The notes beneath the pieces are model-generated. The model had not been told where the DNA came from. It was given only the letters and a program-made list of their open reading frames with translations, and did no database searches. Below, one piece after another: positions 42,484 to 51,152 of a stretch of DNA of 64,000 nucleotides. The stretch comes from Sinorhizobium medicae (GTDB taxonomy: Bacteria; Pseudomonadota; Alphaproteobacteria; Rhizobiales; Rhizobiaceae). Every line of letters begins with the position of its first letter. Position 1 is the stretch's first letter. The stretch is taken from assembly GCF_007827695.1 (NCBI RefSeq), contig NZ_VITA01000012.1, forward strand, positions 146,873 to 210,872. The letters run 5' to 3'. The translations under genes were made by a program, and so were the position numbers.

Positions 42484-43248
42484 TCAGTCGTTAAGATTCG
42501 GCAGCGCGGACAGCAGACGGTGCAGGGTATCGATGGTGGAAACGTCGGCAATTCCATCCACTCGCGATTGCCGGAAATGGCGCTGAAACGCCGCGACGGC
42601 GCCTTCGGTTTTCTGGCAGAATTCTCCTGTTATTTCAACGCCGTAGCCGTAAAGCAGGAGCATCGACTGAAGTGCTTCCACCGGTTGCCCGCAGTCGCCG
42701 CACTGGAAGAAGCGCCCGCCCCTCACCGGCGCGGGTTCCACCCAGTGTCCGACCCCGCGACGAAACAACACATCCCAAGGAAAATTTTCTCCAGGATCAA
42801 CCTTGCGAATCGGCGCAATATCGCTGTGAGCAAGCACCCTCTCGGGGGCAATTTCCCAGCGTTCGCCACAGTCCAGACATAATTCGGCGACCGCCGCGAC
42901 CTGCGCCTTAGGAAAGTCCGGCAGACCGCCCGGATGGCCGGCATTGGCGATCTCGATCCCGATCGAGCAGGAATTGATATCCGTCTCACCCTTCCAGAAG
43001 CTTTTGCCCGCGTGCCAGGCCCGGCGCTCTTCCGGCACCAACTGGGCAATGCGCCCTTCCTCATCGACGAAGTAATGGCAGGAGACCTGGCTTTCCTTGC
43101 GACAGAGCCAATCGAGCGCAGAAGCCGCCGTCTCCATGCCGGTGTAGTGAAGTATGATCATATCGGGCCTGCGCCCACCGGCGCGCTCGCCGTGGTTGGG
43201 CGAAGGCACGAGACGGGCGCCGGGGAAGTCGCAGGTGCTGGATGTCAT
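42484..43248 (-). CDS. N-acetylmuramoyl-L-alanine amidase, AmpD-like with peptidoglycan-binding domain
   Basis: Amidase_2 zinc enzyme of 254 residues. The histidine in IILHYTGMETA, EIANAGH, and HSDIAPIRKVDPG supply the zinc/catalytic residues. The C-terminal part (VEALQSMLLLYGYGVEITG ... AVAAFQRHFR) is a PG_binding_1 domain. No signal peptide is evident, which suits cytoplasmic recycling of anhydro-muropeptides, although the binding domain is more usual outside. Its start overlaps the stop of the TerB-DnaJ gene (ATGA). Confidence 0.92.
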   Translation of the reverse strand: MTSSTCDFPGARLVPSPNHGERAGGRRPDMIILHYTGMETAASALDWLCRKESQVSCHYFVDEEGRIAQLVPEERRAWHAGKSFWKGETDINSCSIGIEIANAGHPGGLPDFPKAQVAAVAELCLDCGERWEIAPERVLAHSDIAPIRKVDPGENFPWDVLFRRGVGHWVEPAPVRGGRFFQCGDCGQPVEALQSMLLLYGYGVEITGEFCQKTEGAVAAFQRHFRQSRVDGIADVSTIDTLHRLLSALPNLND

Positions 43249-43952
43249 GCGGCCCGGCGTTCTCTTTCAATTGCCTCGTAAGCCGCGTTGAGCACGGCCA
43301 TGCGATCGTTGGCGATCGCGTGGAACTCCTCCGGCACGCCACGCGCCACGAGCATGTCCGGGTGGTTCTCGGACACCAGGACGCGGTATCGCTTTCGGAT
43401 GGCGGCAAAGTCATCCCGGGGCGAAACGCCGAGCACCTGATAGGGATCGCGGTCGTCGCCATGAACGTGACGCGCCATGATCCGCCCGAAATGCTCGTCG
43501 TCCATCTTGAAGATCTCAGCCACGTGCCTCAGGAACGTCAGTTCCTTCTCATGCACTGCCCCGTCGGACTTCGCTATGTGGAAGAGCCCGTCGACGATAT
43601 CTTCGAGGATTGGACAATTCTTCTCGCAGGAGGAGCAAAGCGAAGCCATCTTCTCCGCATAGGCCTCATACCCGGCAACATCCTGGCGCGCGAGATTGTA
43701 GAGGCGCGCGACGTTCTTCGCCTGATCCACGGGAAACTTGAAGATGTCTCTAAACGCGGTCACCTCGGCCTCGTTCACGATGCCGTCGGCCTTCGCCATT
43801 TTCGCCGAAAGGGCGATCATTGCGACAGAAAAGGCGACCTTTCGCCGCGTTTCCGGATCTCCTTCGAAGAGCGTCCGAACCGCCTCGACCACTCCTGTAA
43901 GCGCATTACCGGTGGCCGCGACGATCTTGAGAAGGTTGTCCCAAAATGACAT
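43245..43952 (-). CDS. TerB-DnaJ domain protein (DjlA-like)
   Basis: 235 residues. The first 150 form a TerB-like all-helical domain (KMAKADGIVNEAEVTAF, CPILEDIVDGLFHIAKSDGAVHEKE), and the C-terminus is a J domain (DPYQVLGVSPRDDFAAIRKRYRVL) with the HPD tripeptide in ENHPDML that stimulates DnaK. Unlike E. coli DjlA, the N-terminal segment is only weakly hydrophobic. Four-base overlap with the amidase gene suggests joint translation; the functional link is unknown. Confidence 0.9.
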   Translation of the reverse strand: MSFWDNLLKIVAATGNALTGVVEAVRTLFEGDPETRRKVAFSVAMIALSAKMAKADGIVNEAEVTAFRDIFKFPVDQAKNVARLYNLARQDVAGYEAYAEKMASLCSSCEKNCPILEDIVDGLFHIAKSDGAVHEKELTFLRHVAEIFKMDDEHFGRIMARHVHGDDRDPYQVLGVSPRDDFAAIRKRYRVLVSENHPDMLVARGVPEEFHAIANDRMAVLNAAYEAIERERRAA

Positions 43953-44308
43953 GAGTGCGATTGTTCCCTGTCCACCACGAGAGCATGAACTTAAGTGGTG
44001 GCGATTTGCAAGCGGCAGAGCCGCGTCAGCCTTGATGGATGACGGATTTGTGATGGCCCCTCAATAATTCATATCGCCACAAATCTCAATCGAATTCCTG
44101 GAGCACGCTGTGCGACCATTTGAACACAACGTATGGCGCTGGCTTCCGTTGCAAACCACTTCCGACTTTTTCACCATCCACAGACCTGTCATTTTATTTC
44201 CATCGGATTTGCGTTAGACCACCGTTATCTTTGATCGAAGGCAAGGATTGTCCGGACGCGATCGAATCCAGAAGCGATCGCCTCATGTCGGAATCCGAAG
44301 GAGGACCC
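43953..44308. other. Divergent gap between the DjlA-like gene and pfp
   Basis: About 355 bases without a convincing gene; includes promoters for both directions. An in-frame extension of pfp is open from 44120, but an AAGGAGGA ribosome site at about 44297-44304 places the real start at 44309. No riboswitch or repeat was recognised. Confidence 0.55.
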
Positions 44309-45523
44309 ATGGCCAAGAAGAAAGTCGCAATGCTGACGGCGGGCGGGCTTGCACCCTGCCTTTCATCCGCTGTCGGCGGGCTGATCGGACGCTACACGGA
44401 CGTCGCGCCGGACTATGAGCTCGTGGCCTATCGTTCCGGCTATCAGGGCCTGCTTCTCGCCGACCGGATCGAAATTACCCCGGCAATGCGCGAGCGCGCG
44501 CATGTGCTTCACCGGCACGGCGGATCGCCGATCGGCAATAGCCGGGTGAAGCTTACGAATACCGCAGATTGCGTGAAGCGCGGCTTGGTCAAGGAAGGTG
44601 AAAACCCGCTTCGCGTGGCCGCAGAAAGGCTCGCCTCCGACGGCATCAGCATTCTGCACACGATCGGCGGCGACGACACCAACACCACCGCAGCCGACCT
44701 CGCGGCCTATCTGGGCGCCAACGGCTACGATCTGACGGTCGTCGGCCTGCCGAAGACGGTCGACAACGACGTCGTGCCGATCCGTCAGTCGCTCGGCGCC
44801 TGGACAGCGGCCGAATACGGCGCCCGCTTCTTCGACCATGTCAGTAACGAACAAAGCGCCGCGCCGCGCACCCTCGTGGTTCACGAGGTCATGGGCCGTC
44901 ATTGCGGCTGGCTGACTGCAGCAACCGCGCGCGCCTACATGCAGATGGCCGGCAACAAGGATTATGTCGACGGCTTCATGATGAACGCCCAGTTGAAGAA
45001 TATCGACGGGCTCTATCTGCCGGAGATGAAATTCGATCTCGAATCAGAAGCCGAGCGCCTGCGCGACGTAATGGATCGTGTCGGCTTCGTTACTCTGTTC
45101 GTCAGTGAAGGTGCCTGCCTGGACGCCATTGTCGCCGAACGAGAGGCCGCCGGAGAGACGGTCAAGCGCGATGCTTTCGGTCACGTGAAGATCGACACGA
45201 TCAATGTCGGCAACTGGTTCTCCAAGCAGTTTGCAGCGCTCCTCGGCGCCGAGCGCTCCATGGTGCAGAAGTCCGGCTACTATGCCCGATCGGCGCCCGC
45301 CAACGGCGACGATCTGCGCCTCATCCAGAGCATGGTCGATCTGGCGGTCGAAAGTGCACTCAACAAGGTCTCCGGCGTGACCGGCCATGACGAGGACCAG
45401 GGAGGGCGGCTCCGTACGATCGAGTTTCCGCGCATCAAGGGCGGAAAGCATTTCGACACATCCGTGAAGTGGTTCGGCGAGGTGATGAATGCCGTGGGCC
45501 AGAAATGGCAGGCCGCCGACTGA
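44309..45523 (+). CDS. pfp: Pyrophosphate--fructose 6-phosphate 1-phosphotransferase
   Basis: Reversible PPi-dependent phosphofructokinase, 404 residues. The motif GGDDTNTTAADLA has Asp where ATP enzymes have Gly (GGDGS), the mark of PPi use; the catalytic PKTVDNDV (second marker) and MGRHCGWLTAA follow. AAGGAGGA precedes the ATG. In rhizobia, which mostly use the Entner-Doudoroff route, this enzyme is thought to act in gluconeogenesis or glycolytic balance. A terminator follows at once, so it is probably transcribed alone. Confidence 0.95.
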   Translation: MAKKKVAMLTAGGLAPCLSSAVGGLIGRYTDVAPDYELVAYRSGYQGLLLADRIEITPAMRERAHVLHRHGGSPIGNSRVKLTNTADCVKRGLVKEGENPLRVAAERLASDGISILHTIGGDDTNTTAADLAAYLGANGYDLTVVGLPKTVDNDVVPIRQSLGAWTAAEYGARFFDHVSNEQSAAPRTLVVHEVMGRHCGWLTAATARAYMQMAGNKDYVDGFMMNAQLKNIDGLYLPEMKFDLESEAERLRDVMDRVGFVTLFVSEGACLDAIVAEREAAGETVKRDAFGHVKIDTINVGNWFSKQFAALLGAERSMVQKSGYYARSAPANGDDLRLIQSMVDLAVESALNKVSGVTGHDEDQGGRLRTIEFPRIKGGKHFDTSVKWFGEVMNAVGQKWQAAD

Positions 45524-45534
45524 CGAATGCCGAA

Positions 45535-45564
45535 CGGTTCGCTGTTTTCTGAAACGGCGAACCG
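45535..45564 (+). terminator. Terminator after pfp
   Basis: CGGTTCGC and GCGAACCG pair, extended by GTTT/AAAC, giving a stem of about 12 bp with a short loop, starting 12 bases past the pfp stop. The downstream U tract (CTTCCT) is weak. Confidence 0.65.
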
Positions 45565-45658
45565 CTTCCTGCCCGAATACGTTTAAGACAGCCGTTGACG
45601 GCGGCGCGCGGGCATGGCTCCCTCCTTTTCAGAAGCCATTCAAACGGGGAGCCTCTTG

Positions 45659-46291
45659 ATGTCCTTCGAACACTGGTTCGCCTTCGCCGCCGCATCGGCC
45701 GTGCTGCTTGCAATTCCCGGCCCCACTATTCTTCTCGTAATCTCCTACGCGCTCGGCCATGGCCGAAAGATTCCGGGAGCGACGGTCGCAGGTGTCGCCC
45801 TTGGTGATTTCACGGCAATGACCGCATCGATGCTCGGTCTTGGCGCCCTGCTCGCAACCTCGGCCGCCGTTTTCACCGTATTGAAGTGGATAGGCGCTGC
45901 CTATCTTGTCTGGCTCGGAATCAAGCTCTGGAAGGCGCCCGTCGAAAGCGACACGGGCAGCCTCCGGAAGAGTCCCGTCGAAAGGCCATCGCGAATCTTC
46001 ATCCATACCTATGCGGTCACCGCGCTCAATCCGAAAAGCATTCTCTTCTTCGTCGCTTTCCTGCCCCAGTTCCTCGATCTGTCTCGGCCGCTTTTCACCC
46101 AGATGGCCATCTTCGAGACGACCTTCCTGGTACTCGCGACAGTCAACGCGGCGCTCTACGCCTGGCTTGCCGCCGCGGCCGGCAGCACCATCCGCAGGCC
46201 CAGTGTTCGGCGCATCGTTAACCGCGTCGGCGGTTCGCTGCTTATCGGCGCCGGCCTGCTGACGGCCGGCCTGAAACGCGTCACGTCTTGA
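45659..46291 (+). CDS. LysE/RhtB family amino-acid exporter
   Basis: Six-helix inner-membrane efflux protein of 210 residues. The N-terminal AIPGPTILLVISYALGHGRK and the LKWIGAAYLVWLGIKLWKAP segments are characteristic; KSILFFVAFLPQFLD is the central conserved block. The ATG at 45659 has GGGGAGCC upstream; a frame start at 45614 is less likely. Substrate unknown; threonine, homoserine, lysine and similar compounds are common in the family. Confidence 0.92.
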   Translation: MSFEHWFAFAAASAVLLAIPGPTILLVISYALGHGRKIPGATVAGVALGDFTAMTASMLGLGALLATSAAVFTVLKWIGAAYLVWLGIKLWKAPVESDTGSLRKSPVERPSRIFIHTYAVTALNPKSILFFVAFLPQFLDLSRPLFTQMAIFETTFLVLATVNAALYAWLAAAAGSTIRRPSVRRIVNRVGGSLLIGAGLLTAGLKRVTS

Positions 46292-46349
46292 AAGCTGCGC
46301 TCGCCTGCTTGCCGCCACCGGCGGCATAGGTTAATGGAAATTCACGCGA

Positions 46350-46366
46350 AGCGGGTGGCACCCGCT
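46350..46366. repeat. Short palindrome AGCGGGTG-G-CACCCGCT
   Basis: Perfect 8-bp inverted repeat with a one-base centre between the LysE and transglycosylase genes. The same AGCGGGTG/CACCCGCT arms recur in the hairpin at 53405-53428, so this may be a small repeat family. Confidence 0.5.
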
Positions 46367-46409
46367 GATTTGCCGGGGCTGCGGGGCCCAGAAGCACGAA
46401 AGTGACAAC

Positions 46410-47411
46410 ATGGCGCATTTCCGTATCCCCCTTTCGAAACGGGCACTCACCGCCGTGTCCGTCGTGTCCGTCGTCGTTGCTTCGGGCTGTTCAACGGTGG
46501 AGCATACATCGCTTGCGGAGTTGACGGCGGTACAGACAGTAACGCCCCTGCCGAAGCCCGGAACGGAAACCACGGCTTATGCGCTGCCTTCGCCGATCGG
46601 TGCCGCGTCGAGCACAACGGCAGCACTGAGCGCGCAGACCTCGCCCACGGTGCCGGCAAGCGCCACAACGGCAGATGCTGGAGCGAACACGGCGCCCGCC
46701 ACGGACGCGACCCTGGCCTTTGCCGCACCTCGCTCCGCTGCGGTGCCGGCGGAGAAGCCCGCCCAAGTCTTTGACGTGGCCATGGCGACACCCGCCTTGC
46801 CGAATCTCTCCCAGGCCGCTGCCCCGATCCAAAAGAACGCTGAACAACCCGCCCCCTTCATCGGAATTGCCGCCTCCTGGGATTCGGATTTCGACACCGG
46901 CGAGCCTGTCGGACTTGAAACACTCGTGGCCAAGCGCATGATCGTGCCGACGGAGCGCCCGAAGACGGACCTGATCGGCACGGCCGTCGATGCGGCAGTG
47001 GGTGCGGTCGCAAGCGCTATCCCCGAGTCGTTGAAGTTTTCGAAGACACCGACCAGTTCGCGGCCCGAACTCGACAGGATGATCAAATATTATGCCGAGC
47101 TGAACGGTCTGCCTCTCGACCTGGTGCATCGGGTGGTCAAGCGGGAGAGCAACTACAATCCGCGCGCCTATAGCAAGGGCAATTACGGGCTGATGCAGAT
47201 TCGCTATAACACCGCCAAAGGTCTTGGCTATGAAGGGTCGGCCGAGGGCCTTTTCGATGCGGAAACCAACCTCAAATATGCGACTAGATACCTGCGCGGA
47301 GCGTGGATGGTTGCCGACAACAAGAATGACGGCGCGGTCAAGCTCTACGCCAGCGGCTATTATTACCATGCCAAGCGCAAGGGCATGCTGGACGAGCTGA
47401 ACATGAGGTGA
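46410..47411 (+). CDS. Lipoprotein lytic transglycosylase, SLT domain
   Basis: 333 residues. A lipobox (VVVASGC, Cys near residue 30) predicts outer-membrane anchoring. A long low-complexity Ala/Pro/Thr-rich stretch (about 35-210) forms a spacer, and the C-terminal 110 residues are an SLT domain with catalytic Glu in VVKRESNYNPRA, GLMQIRYNTAKGLGY and NLKYATRYLRGA. The spacer would let the enzyme reach peptidoglycan from the outer membrane. Converges on the serine hydrolase gene. Confidence 0.9.
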   Translation: MAHFRIPLSKRALTAVSVVSVVVASGCSTVEHTSLAELTAVQTVTPLPKPGTETTAYALPSPIGAASSTTAALSAQTSPTVPASATTADAGANTAPATDATLAFAAPRSAAVPAEKPAQVFDVAMATPALPNLSQAAAPIQKNAEQPAPFIGIAASWDSDFDTGEPVGLETLVAKRMIVPTERPKTDLIGTAVDAAVGAVASAIPESLKFSKTPTSSRPELDRMIKYYAELNGLPLDLVHRVVKRESNYNPRAYSKGNYGLMQIRYNTAKGLGYEGSAEGLFDAETNLKYATRYLRGAWMVADNKNDGAVKLYASGYYYHAKRKGMLDELNMR

Positions 47412-47452
47412 GGCGCGGCAAGGCTGCGGTCGTTTCGCCCAGCCGGACCTGC

Positions 47453-48814
47453 TCAATCGAGCGAATCAATAATCTTCGCGTTCAGCTTCTGCACGTCGTA
47501 GCGGAGCCGCGACGGTGTCAGCCCCAGTCGGACCACAGCGAGGCGTAACGAGGGGGCGATCATGATCGCCTGCCCGTCATGCCCGAGCATCCAGAATGTG
47601 TCTGAAGGAAAATTGGCCGTTCCGGCGCGGATACCGTTTTCCTGAAGCCAAACCTGGCCGCCCCCGTAATCACCGCCGGAAGCCGCCGTCGGCGTGCGCA
47701 TGAACGTCACATATCCCTCCGGCAGCAGCCGCCTGCCCTTCCAGCTTCCGTCCTGAAGCAGAAACTCCGCGAAGCGCGCCCAATCCCGCGCCGAAGCATA
47801 CATATAGGAAGAGCCGACGAAGGTTCCGCTCGCATCCGTTTCCATGACCGCGCTTGTCATTCCGAGCGGGGCGAAGAGTGCCTCGTGCGGATAGGCCAGG
47901 GCCTCCGCCGGATCCGCGAATGTCTGCATCCAGAGGCGGGATAGAAGGTTGCTCGTTCCGCTCGAATAGGCGAATTTCGTGCCCGGATCGGCTCCCAACG
48001 GTTTCGCGGCGACGAAGCCGGCCATGTCGTTTTCCAGGAAGAGCATGCGGGTGACGTCGGTAACGTCGCCGTAATCCTCGTTGAAGGTCAGTCCGCTCTG
48101 CATCGCGAGAAGATCGGTGAGCTTGATGCGAGCCCGGTCGTCGCCGTTCCATTCGGGCACCAGATTGGCCCGGGTCAGATCCATCCGCCCATCGGCAATG
48201 CGCCGGCCGATGATCGCCGCCGTCACGGATTTCGTCATCGACCAGCCGAGCAAGGGTGTGTTCCGGTCAAAACCAGGCGCATAGGTCTCCGCAACCAGCC
48301 TGCCGTCCCGGATAACGACGATCGCACGCATACCAGGACCTGCCAATGCCGGGTTCTCCACAAGCTTTTGTATGGCCGGGTCCGTGTCGGCCTTGTCCCC
48401 TTCGGGCCAGCTGACGTTCGGTTTATGGACGACGGATATCGCCGCCCTCTCAGCCTCGCGCAGTCCGGCGATGGCTTCGGCGCTGCCTCCGCTCACATTG
48501 GTGCAGCCCCGGCGCGGGCGGTAGACGGCTCTGCCAGGCGCGGCAAAGCCCATCATACGCGCCGTCACGCTCTGCTCTTCCCGATCGACCGAAACGCGCA
48601 CGAGCTTCAGCAGCGGATGGCCAGGCGCCTGCACGTCATCAGCGAGCACGTCCTGCGGATCGCGTCCGGCGAGGAACACATTGGAGCAGACGATCTTGGC
48701 GGCGTACCCATCGCCGAGCGTGAGGAGCTCAGGCGGAAACAGGACCAGCCAGCCGAAAAAGGAAGCGAGCGCCGCCATCGCCAATCCGCCAAGCGTCTTC
48801 AGCAGACCCTGCAT
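47453..48814 (-). CDS. Membrane-anchored serine hydrolase, class C beta-lactamase-like
   Basis: 453 residues with one N-terminal membrane helix (LAMAALASFFGWLVLFPPELL), then a penicillin-binding/beta-lactamase fold: nucleophile SxxK in GWSMTKSVTAA, a YSSGTSN second motif and HDG in LGHDGQAIMI in place of KTG. Such proteins are usually esterases or D-aminopeptidases, not antibiotic resistance enzymes. GGAGGACG precedes the ATG at 48814; the frame remains open upstream without a ribosome site. Divergent from btaA. Confidence 0.88.
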   Translation of the reverse strand: MQGLLKTLGGLAMAALASFFGWLVLFPPELLTLGDGYAAKIVCSNVFLAGRDPQDVLADDVQAPGHPLLKLVRVSVDREEQSVTARMMGFAAPGRAVYRPRRGCTNVSGGSAEAIAGLREAERAAISVVHKPNVSWPEGDKADTDPAIQKLVENPALAGPGMRAIVVIRDGRLVAETYAPGFDRNTPLLGWSMTKSVTAAIIGRRIADGRMDLTRANLVPEWNGDDRARIKLTDLLAMQSGLTFNEDYGDVTDVTRMLFLENDMAGFVAAKPLGADPGTKFAYSSGTSNLLSRLWMQTFADPAEALAYPHEALFAPLGMTSAVMETDASGTFVGSSYMYASARDWARFAEFLLQDGSWKGRRLLPEGYVTFMRTPTAASGGDYGGGQVWLQENGIRAGTANFPSDTFWMLGHDGQAIMIAPSLRLAVVRLGLTPSRLRYDVQKLNAKIIDSLD

Positions 48815-49018
48815 TCTCGTCCTCCTGGTTGCCTGCTTCTCTGTCTCTGGACACAACATGCAACAGGTCAGAATACTACAGCAACTTTCGCGCTTCCGGC
48901 TGCTGTACCCGACGGGCGCATATTGAAGCCGGCACGTCTGCCACATCCGCGGGGCCAGTCCGCAACCCGTCATCAAAGTGTAGCCGAGTCACCTTAGAAC
49001 CGGCTCAGTTTCAACTGG

Positions 49019-50281
49019 ATGACAGGCAAGATGACGGACCTCGCCAGAGATGCCGGTTTCGGCAAGAAGAATCCGAAACTGAAAAGTGCGCTCCTCCAGC
49101 ATAGGGCTCTTTCCCTCGCCGGCCTTTCGGAGCGCCTGTTCGGTCTGCTCTTTTCCGGGCTCGTCTATCCTCAGATCTGGGAGGATCCGATCGTCGACAT
49201 GGAGGCGATGCGGATCCGCCCCGGACACCGGATCGTTACGATCGGTTCCGGCGGCTGCAACATGCTGACCTATCTCTCTGCCCAGCCGGCCCGCATCGAC
49301 GTGGTCGACCTCAATCCTCATCACGTCGCACTCAACCGGCTCAAATTGTCGGCTTTTCGCCATCTGCCTAACCATAAGGACGTGGTGCGGTTCCTCGCCG
49401 TCGAAGGCACGCGCTCGAACAGGCACGCCTACAGCATGTTCCTTGCGCCGAAGCTCGATCGGTTCACCCGTGACTACTGGAACGGCCGTGACCTGACCGG
49501 CCGCAGGCGCATCGGAGTCTTCGAGCGCAACATCTACCGAACCGGCCTACTCGGCCGTTTCATCACGGCAAGCCATGTCCTCGCGCGCCTGCACGGCATA
49601 AATCCCGAAGATTTCGTGAAGGCGCGTTCCTTGCGCGAGCAGCGGCAATTCTTCGAAGACAAGCTTGCTCCGCTCTTCGACCGCCCGGTCATTCGCTGGA
49701 TCACGAGCCGCAAGAGCTCGCTTTTCGGCCTCGGCATCCCACCGCAGCAGTTCGACGAGCTCGCGCGCTTGAGCCAGGAGAAATCGCTTGCCGCGGTGCT
49801 GCGCCATCGCCTCGAGAAACTGACCTGCCATTTTCCGCTTCGCGAGAACTACTTTGCCTGGCAGGCATTTGCGCGGCGTTACCCGCGCCCCGACGAGGGC
49901 GAGCTGCCGGCCTATCTCCAGGCGAAGCACTATGAGGCAATCCGCCGGGGTGCCGAGCGGGTCAAGGTCCATCATGCGAGCTTCACGGAGCTGCTTGCCG
50001 GCAAACCCGCTGCCTCCGCCGACCGCTACGTGCTTCTCGACGCGCAGGACTGGATGAGCGACCTGCAGTTGAACGATCTCTGGACGGAGATCACGCGCAC
50101 CGCTGACGCCGGCGCGGTGGTCATTTTCCGCACGGCAGCCGAGGCAAGCATTCTGCCGGGACGCCTTTCGCCCACTCTCCTCGACCAATGGCATTATGAT
50201 ACCGAGACTTCGGCGAAACTTGGCGCCGAGGATCGATCGGCGATCTATGGCGGCTTCCACATCTACCGGAAGAAGGCATGA
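49019..50281 (+). CDS. btaA: S-adenosylmethionine:diacylglycerol 3-amino-3-carboxypropyl transferase BtaA
   Basis: First enzyme of diacylglyceryl-N,N,N-trimethylhomoserine (DGTS) synthesis: moves the homoserine part of SAM to diacylglycerol. The 420-residue protein matches the BtaA family, with YPQIWEDPIVDMEAM near the start and a methyltransferase-like SAM loop VTIGSGGCNMLTYLS followed by VVDLNPHH. The first in-frame ATG is used; another at 49031 is possible and neither has a strong ribosome site. btaB overlaps by 4 bases. In Sinorhizobium this lipid replaces phospholipids under phosphate limitation through PhoB; only a weak Pho-box-like sequence is seen here. Confidence 0.93.
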   Translation: MTGKMTDLARDAGFGKKNPKLKSALLQHRALSLAGLSERLFGLLFSGLVYPQIWEDPIVDMEAMRIRPGHRIVTIGSGGCNMLTYLSAQPARIDVVDLNPHHVALNRLKLSAFRHLPNHKDVVRFLAVEGTRSNRHAYSMFLAPKLDRFTRDYWNGRDLTGRRRIGVFERNIYRTGLLGRFITASHVLARLHGINPEDFVKARSLREQRQFFEDKLAPLFDRPVIRWITSRKSSLFGLGIPPQQFDELARLSQEKSLAAVLRHRLEKLTCHFPLRENYFAWQAFARRYPRPDEGELPAYLQAKHYEAIRRGAERVKVHHASFTELLAGKPAASADRYVLLDAQDWMSDLQLNDLWTEITRTADAGAVVIFRTAAEASILPGRLSPTLLDQWHYDTETSAKLGAEDRSAIYGGFHIYRKKA

Positions 50282-50952
50282 GCGCCATGCAGACCGCGGC
50301 TGACAGCCATGCGCATCTCATGGACCGGATGTACCGCCATCAGCGTTATATCTATGACTTCACCCGCAAATACTACCTCTTCGGCCGCGATACCCTGCTC
50401 CGTGAGCTGACCCCGGCGCCCGGTGCCTCCATTCTCGAAGTGGGCTGCGGCACGGGCCGAAATCTGGCGATGATCGGCGATCTCTATCCCGGTGTCCGCC
50501 TTTTCGGACTCGATATCTCGGCGGAAATGCTGGCGGCCGCCAAAACCAAGCTCCGGCGCCAGGGCCGGCCGGATAGCTTCCTGCGCGTTGCTGACGCGAC
50601 CGATTTCACAGCCGCGTCCTTCGGTCAGAATGGCTTCGACCGGATCGTGATCTCCTATGCCCTCTCGATGGTACCCGATTGGGAAAGGGCGATCGATGCC
50701 GCGATCGCCGCGCTAAACCCGGGAGGCTCGCTGCATATTGCCGACTTCGGCCAGCAGGAAGGCTGGCCCGCCGGGTTCCGCCGCTTGCTTCAGGCATGGC
50801 TCGGACGTTTCCATGTCACACCGCGCGAATCGCTTTTCGACGTGATGCGCAAAAAAGCCCAGACGAACGGATCCTCGCTCGAGGTCAGATCGTTCGGCAG
50901 GGGCTATGCCTGGCTCGTAGTCTATCGCCGGCCCGCAGCATGCTTCCCCTGA
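50278..50952 (+). CDS. btaB: Diacylglycerylhomoserine N-methyltransferase BtaB
   Basis: Three successive SAM-dependent N-methylations complete DGTS. The 224-residue class I methyltransferase has motif I ILEVGCGTGRNLAMIG, acidic FGLDISAEML, and post-motif ALNPGGSLHIADFG. ATGA overlap with btaA shows they are translated together, and the pairing of the two makes both assignments safe. A fragment resembling one end of the RIME element follows the stop. Confidence 0.93.
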   Translation: MSAMQTAADSHAHLMDRMYRHQRYIYDFTRKYYLFGRDTLLRELTPAPGASILEVGCGTGRNLAMIGDLYPGVRLFGLDISAEMLAAAKTKLRRQGRPDSFLRVADATDFTAASFGQNGFDRIVISYALSMVPDWERAIDAAIAALNPGGSLHIADFGQQEGWPAGFRRLLQAWLGRFHVTPRESLFDVMRKKAQTNGSSLEVRSFGRGYAWLVVYRRPAACFP

Positions 50953-50960
50953 TCTTGTTC

Positions 50961-50991
50961 GACGATCCGCAAAAGGCGGAAATGTTCTAAA
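50961..50991. repeat. Partial RIME-like end
   Basis: GACGATCCGCAAAAGGCGGAAATGTTCTAA resembles the terminal part of the element at 40297-40399 (GATTCGGAGAAAGCGGAAATGCTCTAA). Only this half is recognisable downstream of btaB; it may also serve as an mRNA 3' hairpin. Confidence 0.45.
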
Positions 50992-51152
50992 AGAGTTGCG
51001 GGGGAAGAGCGCCGTGCTGCAATTCATACTTGAGCTAACGCAATTTTTACGATGTTATGGTGAAAAGGAGGCCACACCTCCCTGGGGAACTCACCAACTA
51101 TGGAAATCATCGCGTGAGGCAAGATCGTCTTTCGTCTGCAAGCGGAGCCCTC

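Noticed and set aside
47453..48814. Antibiotic-resistance beta-lactamase
   Set aside because: SxxK is present but the third motif is HDG, and the protein is membrane-anchored with extra N-terminal sequence, as in esterase or peptidase relatives.
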